Source of the DNA: RGIG3102 sp964649845
Lineage (GTDB): Bacteria > Bacillota > Clostridia > Oscillospirales > Ruminococcaceae
Reading direction: 5' to 3'
DNA length: 8,767 nucleotides
NCBI GenBank assembly: GCA_964649845.1
Contig: CAZYSS010000085.1
Span: 1 to 8,767, forward strand
Positions 1 through 5,123 of the stretch are shown here, piece by piece. Both the position numbers and the translations under genes were made by a program. Under the pieces are notes generated by a model that saw only the letters and a list, made by a program, of their open reading frames with translations, made no database searches and was not told the origin of the DNA. Each line of letters opens with the position of its first letter. The first letter of the stretch is position 1.

Positions 1-1
1 G

Positions 2-94
2 ATGAAAGTCAGAAACCTCGGTAGAAAGAGCTTTGAAGAAGTTATGCAGAAGCTGGCTTCTCTGGGCTACAAATTCCCAAAAGAAGAAGATTAG
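2..94 (+). CDS. rpoA: DNA-directed RNA polymerase subunit alpha, C-terminal end (partial)
   Basis: Only the last 30 codons and the TAG stop are in the window; the gene begins upstream. The frame reads MKVRNLGRKSFEEVMQKLAS and continues to KFPKEED. This matches the end of the alpha-subunit C-terminal domain, where the conserved KVRNLGRKS helix-hairpin segment contacts promoter UP elements and activators. The alpha dimer is the assembly platform for core RNA polymerase. The next gene is rplQ, 32 bases downstream, which is the standard order at the end of the bacterial alpha operon and confirms the call. The two are presumably co-transcribed, since I see no terminator or promoter between them. 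The ATG at position 2 is an internal methionine codon, not the start. Confidence 0.95.
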   Translation: MKVRNLGRKSFEEVMQKLASLGYKFPKEED

Positions 95-111
95 TCTATA
101 TATAGTACAGT

Positions 112-129
112 AAAGGAGTGACTCACATG
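112..129 (+). promoter_or_regulatory. Ribosome binding site deciding the rplQ start
   Basis: AAAGGAG at 112-118 sits 8 bases before ATG at 127-129. An in-frame GTG at 118-120 would extend the protein by three residues, but its first base lies inside the Shine-Dalgarno sequence itself. The ATG is therefore the start, and the protein begins MAGTRKLGR as expected for L17. Confidence 0.85.
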
Positions 130-468
130 GCAGGCACAAGAAAACTTGGCAGAACCAGCGACCACCGCAGAGCTATGATGAGAGCTATGGTAACTTACCT
201 TTTCGAAAACGGTAAAATCGAAACAACAGTTACTAGAGCTAAAGAAGTTAGAGCAGTGGCTGAAAAAATGATTACACTCGGCAAGACAGATACTCTGCAC
301 TCAAAGAGACAGGTATACAGCTACATTACAAAAGAAGAAGTAGCAAAAAAAGTTTTTGACGAAATCGCACCAAAATACGAAGACCGCAATGGTGGTTACA
401 CAAGAATCATCAAAATTGGTCCACGTCGTGGTGACGCTGCTGAAATGGCAATCATCGAACTGGTTTAA
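127..468 (+). CDS. rplQ: 50S ribosomal protein L17
   Basis: A 113-residue protein, the compact form of bacterial L17 (about 115-127 residues in other bacteria). L17 is a structural protein of the large ribosomal subunit, located near the peptide exit tunnel. Family landmarks are all present: the N-terminal KLGR followed by DHRRAMMR, the TTVTRAKEVR segment at about residues 34-43, the IAPKYEDRNGGYTRI block near residues 80-95, and the GPRRGDAAEMAIIEL terminus. The ATG at 127 is preferred because a good Shine-Dalgarno lies at 112-118. It is the last gene of the alpha operon here: an intrinsic terminator follows 25 bases after the stop. In many Clostridia the ECF transporter genes (ecfA1-ecfA2-ecfT) and truA follow rplQ, but they do not follow here. 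Confidence 0.98.
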   Translation: MAGTRKLGRTSDHRRAMMRAMVTYLFENGKIETTVTRAKEVRAVAEKMITLGKTDTLHSKRQVYSYITKEEVAKKVFDEIAPKYEDRNGGYTRIIKIGPRRGDAAEMAIIELV

Positions 469-493
469 TCCAATAGATAAATATAATTAATAT

Positions 494-528
494 ATCCCCC
501 TGAGAATTCAGGGGGATTTTTGTTTGTT
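494..528 (+). terminator. Intrinsic terminator of the rpoA-rplQ operon
   Basis: A perfect 10-bp stem pairs 494-503 with 508-517. It includes five consecutive G-C pairs, has a GAAT tetraloop at 504-507, and is followed by the T-rich run 517-525. It lies 25 bases after the rplQ stop, so it closes the ribosomal-protein transcription unit. Confidence 0.93.
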
Positions 529-531
529 AAT

Positions 532-557
532 TGCGGTTTTGAAATGCGGTTTTGAAA
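532..557. repeat. 13-bp tandem duplication
   Basis: The 13-mer TGCGGTTTTGAAA occurs at 532-544 and again, identical and directly adjacent, at 545-557. It lies in noncoding DNA between the rplQ terminator and the PH-gene terminator. It is probably a replication-slippage duplication with no evident function. Confidence 0.8.
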
Positions 558-576
558 TTTTGCTTATAAACAATAT

Positions 577-603
577 AAAAGCCTTGCACCCGGCAAGGCT
601 TTT
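577..603 (-). terminator. Terminator of the PH-domain gene (bidirectional shape)
   Basis: GCCTTGC at 581-587 pairs with GCAAGGC at 593-599 around a 5-base loop. Flanking A-T pairs extend the stem to 577-603. Read on the minus strand it begins 4 bases after the stop codon of the PH-domain gene and ends in a short T run (complement of 577-580). The plus-strand side has a run of seven T (600-606), so it can also back up the rplQ terminator. Confidence 0.85.
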
Positions 604-607
604 TTTG

Positions 608-976
608 TTACAAAATATATGTTGCTATAATTCGGTCTATCTTTTTTATATCTGCGCCCGGCTTCAGCTTCATTTTGAAACGGCCTATTCTGGTCCACAG
701 TTCAATCTCTGTGTTGATGTCGGCAATACCTGCATTTTCTGTTGTGTACATATTAATGCTTTTGTAAGGCAAGCTGTAGGTTTCCTTTTTGATACCTGTC
801 ACACCTTGTGTATCTCTTACAATCAGGCGTTTGTTGGTAAATATGGCCACATCGCGCACAGTTTTAAAACAGCATTCCAATACTTCACCATCAACCAGAA
901 TATCCTGTATTTCCTTTGGTGGTTTGGTTTCCATTAAAAAAGTCCATTCAGCAATCTGTTGCAGTTCTTCTGACAT
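608..976 (-). CDS. Bacterial PH-domain protein (bPH_1-like)
   Basis: A 122-residue soluble protein made almost entirely of one domain. The central pattern GEVLECCFKTVRDVAIFTNK (residues 30-49), running into RLIVRDTQG, then YSLPYKSI and later IELW, matches the bacterial pleckstrin-homology family bPH_1 (PF08000; Bacillus YvbH/YokE C-terminal region type). These have a seven-strand PH-like barrel with a C-terminal helix, here about residues 105-121. The biochemical role of stand-alone bPH_1 proteins is not established. There is no signal peptide or membrane segment, so it should be cytoplasmic. ATG at 974-976 follows GGAGG (983-987) with a 6-base spacer. It is a single-gene unit, divergent from the SGNH-BIG2 gene and ended by the hairpin at 577-603. 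Family confidence is high; function is unknown. Confidence 0.85.
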   Translation of the reverse strand: MSEELQQIAEWTFLMETKPPKEIQDILVDGEVLECCFKTVRDVAIFTNKRLIVRDTQGVTGIKKETYSLPYKSINMYTTENAGIADINTEIELWTRIGRFKMKLKPGADIKKIDRIIATYIL

Positions 977-1008
977 AGTAAACCTCCGTTATTCATATTC
1001 TTTTTCAT

Positions 1009-1039
1009 ACTATAACTTTAAAAAGTGAAAGAATTGTCA
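1009..1039 (-). promoter_or_regulatory. Possible promoter of the PH-domain gene
   Basis: On the minus strand TATAGT (complement of 1009-1014) is a good -10. The nearest -35-like hexamer, TGACAA (complement of 1034-1039), is 19 bases away, which is longer than ideal. It is placed about 30 bases upstream of the start codon. This is a weak call based on hexamer matching only. Confidence 0.3.
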
Positions 1040-1055
1040 TAAAACTACAAATTCC

Positions 1056-1092
1056 TTTATTTTTTTTGATAAATATAGTATGATAATATAAA
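1056..1092 (+). promoter_or_regulatory. Possible promoter of the SGNH-BIG2 gene
   Basis: Two overlapping candidates lie in this AT-rich stretch. One is TTGATA (1066-1071) with TATAAA (1087-1092) at a 15-base spacing. The other is TTTATT (1056-1061) with TATGAT (1079-1084) at 17 bases. The start codon is at 1118, and a GGAGA Shine-Dalgarno is at 1106-1110. I cannot choose between them from sequence alone. Confidence 0.35.
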
Positions 1093-1117
1093 TATAACTT
1101 ATTATGGAGAAAATAAA

Positions 1118-3313
1118 ATGGCAAAAAAACCTGATAAGACAAAGAACAGTATTTCAAAAAGTATTAATTATATTATTACCCAGGCAAAAAAAGGCAGCAA
1201 GCTGCATATCGGCATGATAGCAGGTGCAGCACTGATTGCAGTGCTGGCTTTGGTGTTGCTTATTGGTGCCCTTGGTGGCAGCAATGATGAAAGCGGAGAT
1301 TATGTGGAAAACGAAATAGACCAGGCTTACGACAAAGACCGGGAAGCTTTGGACACAGACCAGCTTGGCCTTACTATTCTTGGTGAGACAGATGACGCAG
1401 GTCAGGAATATATAGACAGCACCCTGTTTATAGGTGACTCCAACACCGTGCGTACACAGGTTTATGGACATACTACATGGGATAATGTAGTTGCTGCTGT
1501 TTCCATGGGGGTACAGCATATTACAAGCCTTAAAATGACATATTTCAAAGGTTATGATGAACCTGTTACCGTACCGGAAGCGGTGAAGATTATCCAGCCA
1601 CAGCGCATCATTATTACATATGGTACAAACAATACTATTGGTTATGAAATTGATGACTTTATAGATATGTATAAAAAAGGGCTCAATGCTATAGAAGAAG
1701 CCTATCCTTATGCTGATATAATAATCAACTCTATTCCTCCAGTGGACAAAGAACGCGAAAATCTGGCCATTACAATGCAGACAATCGATAAAATGAATAA
1801 AGCATTGGCGGAAATGGCTAAAGAGGAAGGCTACAAGTTCTTGAACTCTGCAGAAGCTCTGAAGGATGAAGAAACAGGCTTTGCCAAAAAGGACTACACA
1901 ATAGGCGATGGTGTCCACTTGAGCAAAAAGGGGATGGATGCTATGTTTGAATATTTCCGCACTCATGCTTATATAACGGAAGATACACGCCCTAAACCAT
2001 TGAAAGATATTCCTGAAAGGGAAGAAACTCCGACAGGTGTAATCACGGAAGACCCTATTGCAGTACGCGGTACAAGAATAAAAATCATTTTCCAGTCTTC
2101 TGATACTTCTCTGGGTAAAGTAGAAGGCGAAGTTGAACAAAAAATCAAACGAACAATTACTTCTGATTCTGTGACAGCGGTACCTGTTACCGAAAACGGA
2201 GGTATTTTTACAGGTTGGAGTTGCAGTTATGAAGGACTGTCATCTACAACAAGTGAAAGTGTTACATTCACTGTTCCAAAGGTTGATGATAGTGTCACAG
2301 AAATAGTTATTACAGCCAACTTTGCAAAAGCCAGTGTATCTATAAAAGATAGTGGGAAATCGGTAAAAGACATTTCCATAGAAAAAGGCGGTACAAAACA
2401 GCTTACTGCGGAAATTTCATCTGGCTTCAAAGGCAATAAAAAGATTACCTGGACAAGCGAGGACAGTTCTGTTGCTACAATAGATGAAAATGGTCTGCTG
2501 ACGGCTGTAAGCGGCGGCAAAACCCAGATTATTGCATCTATTCTGGGTGATAAAATCTATGCTGTATGTGATGTTACAGTAACAGAAAAACTGTCAGGCA
2601 TATCCATTTCAGGTGAAAGCAATCTGCAGACAGGCGGTACAACACAGTTGTCTCTTGCGTTCTCACCTGCAGGTGCATCAGCAGATAAAAACAATGCTGT
2701 GTGGACATCCAGCGATGATTCAATAGCTTCTGTTGCAGCAGGCGGCAAGGTAACGGCACATAAAGATGGTACTGTTACAATTACAGCCACACTGGACGGA
2801 TTCACAGCCAGTCATAAACTGACTGTAAGTGCCCCAAAACCGCTGACAGGTATTTCGTTGTCAGGAACAACAACACTGACTGAAGGGGAGAAAACACAGC
2901 TTTCTGTGGCTTATACTCCTGCAGATACCACAGACAACAAAACAGCCACCTGGTCCAGCAGCAATACAGCCGTTGCCAGCGTGGTAGACGGCACAGTGGT
3001 GGCAAATTCAGCCGGCACAGCAGAAATCACCTGCACAGTGGGCAGTCATACTGCAAAAATCACAATCACAGTAAATCGGGCACCGGTGGAACCAACTCCA
3101 ACCCCTGAAGCTACTCCTGCACCAGCAGCAACTCCAACTCCAACTCCTACACTGGAGGTAAAGGAGTGTGGAACTATGGGCCATACTACAGTAGGTACTT
3201 GTGAGGTTTGTGGTGCCGTTAAAGCTATTGATGGTAATAATGAGTCTGATGCTGGTAGCGGTGGACATGAAGGCGATGGCGGCGATGCCACGGATTCTGA
3301 AATGCCAGAATAA
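1118..3313 (+). CDS. Membrane-anchored SGNH/GDSL hydrolase with BIG2 Ig-like domains
   Basis: A 731-residue type II membrane protein. A Lys-rich cytoplasmic N-terminus (1-30) precedes one transmembrane helix (about 32-51), so the rest should be outside the cell. Residues about 100-285 form an SGNH hydrolase: block I GDSN (Ser108 as nucleophile), block III GTNN (Gly169, Asn171) and block V DGVH (Asp264, His267). Residues about 305-403 resemble the bacterial repeat domain (GxVEG, FTGWS, ITANF pattern; Flg_new_2/InlB-repeat like). Three BIG2 domains follow (about 416-489, 490-571, 572-653), then a Pro/Thr/Ala stalk (656-679), a Cys-His-Cys-Cys motif (Cys683, His689, Cys695, Cys698) and an acidic Gly/Asp tail. 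There is no LPXTG motif. A role as an esterase on cell-wall or capsular glycans is inference; the substrate is unknown. It is probably monocistronic, with a terminator 20 bases downstream. Confidence 0.85.
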   Translation: MAKKPDKTKNSISKSINYIITQAKKGSKLHIGMIAGAALIAVLALVLLIGALGGSNDESGDYVENEIDQAYDKDREALDTDQLGLTILGETDDAGQEYIDSTLFIGDSNTVRTQVYGHTTWDNVVAAVSMGVQHITSLKMTYFKGYDEPVTVPEAVKIIQPQRIIITYGTNNTIGYEIDDFIDMYKKGLNAIEEAYPYADIIINSIPPVDKERENLAITMQTIDKMNKALAEMAKEEGYKFLNSAEALKDEETGFAKKDYTIGDGVHLSKKGMDAMFEYFRTHAYITEDTRPKPLKDIPEREETPTGVITEDPIAVRGTRIKIIFQSSDTSLGKVEGEVEQKIKRTITSDSVTAVPVTENGGIFTGWSCSYEGLSSTTSESVTFTVPKVDDSVTEIVITANFAKASVSIKDSGKSVKDISIEKGGTKQLTAEISSGFKGNKKITWTSEDSSVATIDENGLLTAVSGGKTQIIASILGDKIYAVCDVTVTEKLSGISISGESNLQTGGTTQLSLAFSPAGASADKNNAVWTSSDDSIASVAAGGKVTAHKDGTVTITATLDGFTASHKLTVSAPKPLTGISLSGTTTLTEGEKTQLSVAYTPADTTDNKTATWSSSNTAVASVVDGTVVANSAGTAEITCTVGSHTAKITITVNRAPVEPTPTPEATPAPAATPTPTPTLEVKECGTMGHTTVGTCEVCGAVKAIDGNNESDAGSGGHEGDGGDATDSEMPE
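2363..3076 (+). repeat. Three tandem BIG2 Ig-like domains within the SGNH protein
   Basis: Protein-level repeats of roughly 75-82 residues at 2363-2584, 2585-2830 and 2831-3076. Each carries the BIG2 core W-T/S-S-x-x-x-x-x-A-x-V/I followed by G-x-(V/L)-T/V-A and a G-T-x-x-I strand: WTSEDSSVATI, WTSSDDSIASV and WSSSNTAVASV. The second and third copies also share the opening LTGISLSG/LSGISISG pattern. The copies are diverged at DNA level, so this is an old domain array and not a recent expansion. Confidence 0.8.
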
Positions 3314-3333
3314 TCTTCTGTTTATACCAATAC

Positions 3334-3371
3334 AGATATCAAATAATATATTAAGAATTTGATATCTTTTT
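3334..3371 (+). terminator. Terminator of the SGNH-BIG2 gene
   Basis: A perfect 11-bp inverted repeat, AGATATCAAAT at 3334-3344 and ATTTGATATCT at 3357-3367, has a 12-base loop and is followed by TTTTT (3367-3371). It starts 20 bases after the stop codon. The stem is AT-rich, so it is weaker than the others in this window, but its position and T-tail fit an intrinsic terminator. Confidence 0.7.
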
Positions 3372-3523
3372 GTAAGGGTTTGTCGTATACACCTGTCTGA
3401 AAAGCCGAAAAAATTCTTAGGCGATTGACAAAAAGTACATTATAGATGGGTACTATAGTATTTTTTGGCAAAAATGCAGATTCCCCTTTGACAGATGCAG
3501 GCAACAACAGAACAATAAATAAA
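3372..3523. other. Noncoding interval without a supported gene
   Basis: This is part of the 394-base gap between the SGNH gene and mtaB. It holds two isolated TTGACA hexamers (3425-3430 and 3488-3493) and a 10-bp palindrome TACTATAGTA (3451-3460). Neither TTGACA has a convincing -10 at the right distance: the second has only AACAAT at 17 bases, and a transcript from it would run directly into the hairpin at 3524-3553. I see no coding sequence with a ribosome binding site. Confidence 0.6.
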
Positions 3524-3553
3524 AAAAGACAAGGTTTTCGCACCTTGTCTTTT
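3520..3553 (-). terminator. Terminator downstream of mtaB (bidirectional shape)
   Basis: The stem 3524-3535 pairs with 3542-3553 (core AGACAAGGT/ACCTTGTCT) around a 6-base loop. On the minus strand it is followed by a run of T (complement of 3521-3527), the usual form of an intrinsic terminator. It lies about 155 bases beyond the mtaB stop, with the inverted-repeat element at 3580-3671 in between, so the mtaB transcript would carry that element in its 3' untranslated region. The plus-strand side ends TCTTTTAGTTTT and could act weakly the other way. Confidence 0.8.
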
Positions 3554-3579
3554 AGTTTTAAAACACAGCTTTATAAAAC

Positions 3580-3671
3580 AAAATGCCATTCTGAGGCTGA
3601 AAGCTGAAAAATCCCATAAGATACCATTTGAGCATCTGTGTGATTCCTCGCTTTACTCGGAATGACATTAT
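3580..3671. repeat. REP/MITE-like element with terminal inverted repeats
   Basis: A 92-base noncoding element. Its ends are imperfect inverted repeats: AAAATGCCATTCTGAG (3580-3595) against the complement of 3656-3671, ATAATGTCATTCCGAG, matching at 13 of 16 positions. The right end, GATTCCTCGCTTTACTCGG (3642-3660) continuing AATGACA, is very like the GATTC-TTCGCT-(C)TCAGAATGACA type of dispersed intergenic repeat that recurs in many bacterial genomes, Clostridia included. There is no coding capacity. It sits in the 3' region of the mtaB transcript. Only one copy is in this window, so repetitiveness is inferred from motif recognition. Confidence 0.65.
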
Positions 3672-3707
3672 TTTATTTTAGTGACATTGGCCATAGAATC
3701 TTGCGTA

Positions 3708-5000
3708 TTATTCAATCACTTCACAGCTCATTTTACTGCCGTTTATACCTGTCAGTTTCACTTTCACAATATCCCCCGATTTATAGCCGTTGTCTTTAAC
3801 CAGCACAGGAATATATCTCTTTGTATAGGCTGTAAAATATCCGTCGGTGGTTTTCTGTTCCAGCAGTGCTTCTTCCTCAAAGCCTATGTATTCTTCGTAA
3901 ACAGAATCACGCACCTGTTCAGATTTATATGTCATAATTCTGTTTCGCTCACTTTTTGTGGCGTTGTCTATCTGGCCGCTCATCAGCGCGCCTTTTGTGC
4001 CTGCTCTCTGTGAGTAGGAGAAGCAGTGCACTCTCATAAAGCGGCATTTCTGCATATATGCTACGCTCTGCAGAAAGTCTTCGTCAGTTTCCTGGGCAAA
4101 TCCCACGATAATATCTGTAGTAAAGCTTGGCTTGTCAAACAGCTCTCGCAGTCTGTTCATCATATCTGTGTACAGCTTTGTGTCATACAGGCGGTTCATA
4201 TTTTTCAGTGTCTTGTCACAGCCGCTCTGCAGTGAGAGATGGAAATGAGGGCAGAATTTTTCCACTTTGCTCATTCTCACCAGCATTTCATCTGTAAACA
4301 GGTCCAGCTCCAGACTGCCCAGACGCACTCTCTTTACATCCTCAATTTCAGCCACAGCCTCAATGGCATCACACACATTGTTGCCCAAATCCTGACCATA
4401 GCAGGAGATATTCACCCCTGTCAGCACTATTTCTTTGTGGCCTGCAGCGGCCATTTTTTTTGCCTCTGCCACAATGCTGTCCACAGGGCGGCTTCTTACA
4501 CGGCCTCTTGCTTTAGGGATAATACAGTATGCACATTCCCTGTTGCAGCCGTCCTGAATTTTCAGAAAAGCCCTTGTGTGCAAAGCATCGGTTTCGCTGG
4601 CCAGCTCTTCAAATTTGTCCATTTCGCTGTGTGGCACAATGTCGATATGTCTTTGTCTGTTTTCGCGGAACTGATTTACAAGGTTGAGTATTTCGCCCTT
4701 GCCCTTGCTGCCGATTATAATATCAGCCTCCAGCACATCAATTGCTTTCTGTGGAAACGCCTGTGGCATACAGCCGCACAGCGCAATCACAGCCTCCGGG
4801 TTCTGGCGTCTTGCACGTCTTATCCACTGTATGCTTTTTCTATCGCCGTTCAGAGTTACAGTACAGCTGTTTACCACATACACATCGGCAGCGGCATCGC
4901 CCTGTACCACTTCGTACCCAGCCTTTTTAAAAATATTTATCATGGCAGCAGTTTCCTGCTGATTAACTTTACAGCCAAGTGTAAAAAAACAAACTTTCAT
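3708..5000 (-). CDS. mtaB: tRNA (N6-threonylcarbamoyladenosine(37)-C2)-methylthiotransferase MtaB
   Basis: A 430-residue radical-SAM enzyme that converts t6A37 to ms2t6A37 in ANN-decoding tRNAs, supporting accurate decoding. It is full length for the family. The N-terminal UPF0004 domain opens with TLGCKVNQQET, the MtaB signature, and supplies Cys10, Cys46 and probably Cys77 for the auxiliary iron-sulfur cluster. The radical-SAM CxxxCxxC motif is Cys152, Cys156, Cys159 in QDGCNRECAYCIIPKARG. SLQSG (256-260) and IIVGF (297-301) are typical of the barrel. A C-terminal TRAM domain (about 366-428) binds tRNA. The KVNQ form and Thr-Leu-Gly-Cys context favour MtaB over MiaB or RimO. ATG at 4998-5000 has AAGGAG (5006-5011) with 5-base spacing. 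It is transcribed divergently from the carboxypeptidase gene, from a promoter only about 25 bases upstream. Confidence 0.94.
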   Translation of the reverse strand: MKVCFFTLGCKVNQQETAAMINIFKKAGYEVVQGDAAADVYVVNSCTVTLNGDRKSIQWIRRARRQNPEAVIALCGCMPQAFPQKAIDVLEADIIIGSKGKGEILNLVNQFRENRQRHIDIVPHSEMDKFEELASETDALHTRAFLKIQDGCNRECAYCIIPKARGRVRSRPVDSIVAEAKKMAAAGHKEIVLTGVNISCYGQDLGNNVCDAIEAVAEIEDVKRVRLGSLELDLFTDEMLVRMSKVEKFCPHFHLSLQSGCDKTLKNMNRLYDTKLYTDMMNRLRELFDKPSFTTDIIVGFAQETDEDFLQSVAYMQKCRFMRVHCFSYSQRAGTKGALMSGQIDNATKSERNRIMTYKSEQVRDSVYEEYIGFEEEALLEQKTTDGYFTAYTKRYIPVLVKDNGYKSGDIVKVKLTGINGSKMSCEVIE

Positions 5001-5020
5001 ATTTGCTCCTTGATTAAAGA

Positions 5021-5048
5021 TTTACACTTTATTATACCAAATTATAAT
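5021..5048 (+). promoter_or_regulatory. Promoter of the D-Ala-D-Ala carboxypeptidase gene
   Basis: TTTACA (5021-5026) and TATAAT (5043-5048) are separated by 16 bases. The predicted start is near 5055, giving a leader of about 65 bases before ATG 5121. The elements interleave with those of the mtaB promoter on the other strand. Confidence 0.7.
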
Positions 5049-5059
5049 ACTTTTCTCAA
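5031..5059 (-). promoter_or_regulatory. mtaB promoter
   Basis: On the minus strand TTGAGA (complement of 5054-5059) is followed at exactly 17 bases by TATAAT (complement of 5031-5036). The bases TGG just before the -10 make an extended -10. Transcription would start near 5024, leaving a leader of about 24 bases. It overlaps the opposite-facing promoter at 5021-5048 almost completely. Confidence 0.8.
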
Positions 5060-5108
5060 TATATTTAATAATTCCAATCATTACCACATAAATATTTATA
5101 AAAACTTC

Positions 5109-5123
5109 AAGGAGCAGTATATG
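5109..5123 (+). promoter_or_regulatory. Ribosome binding site deciding the carboxypeptidase start
   Basis: AAGGAG at 5109-5114 lies 6 bases before ATG 5121. The reading frame is open for a further 294 codons upstream, but that stretch lies opposite mtaB. Only the ATG at 5121 combines a ribosome binding site with an immediately following signal peptide. Confidence 0.9.

Noticed and set aside
118..126. GTG at 118 as an earlier start for L17
   Set aside because: It lies within the Shine-Dalgarno sequence AAAGGAG; ATG 127 has correct spacing and gives the family N-terminus.
524..937. Plus-strand frame opposite the PH-domain gene
   Set aside because: Antisense shadow beginning in the terminator region, with no ribosome binding site; the minus strand encodes a recognisable family.
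1154..2140. Long minus-strand open frame (328 codons) opposite the SGNH gene
   Set aside because: It has a composition typical of antisense reading (Phe, Cys, His, Ile rich), no ribosome binding site or promoter, and the opposite strand has clear catalytic motifs.
3092..3154. Tandem ACTCCA-type DNA repeat
   Set aside because: It simply encodes the Pro/Thr stalk of the SGNH protein and needs no further explanation.
3160..3313. Internal translation start at ATG 3176 giving a 45-residue Cys/acidic peptide
   Set aside because: AAAGGAG at 3160-3166 is at a usable distance, but it encodes part of the Lys-Glu-Cys segment of the full protein and a single match of this type is expected by chance. 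Ribosome profiling would be needed to revive it.
3425..3459. Promoter TTGACA with TATAGT downstream of the SGNH gene
   Set aside because: The spacing is 23 bases, outside the working range, and no gene or small-RNA structure follows.
3322..3543. Minus-strand 73-codon frame with a signal-peptide-like N-terminus
   Set aside because: Its GTG start lies inside the mtaB terminator hairpin, it has no properly spaced ribosome binding site, its end overlaps the SGNH terminator, and the sequence matches no family I know.
4239..5120. Upstream in-frame extension of the carboxypeptidase by 294 codons
   Set aside because: It is the antisense shadow of mtaB, rich in Cys, His and Phe, and would bury the signal peptide in the middle of a protein. 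ATG 5121 has the ribosome binding site.
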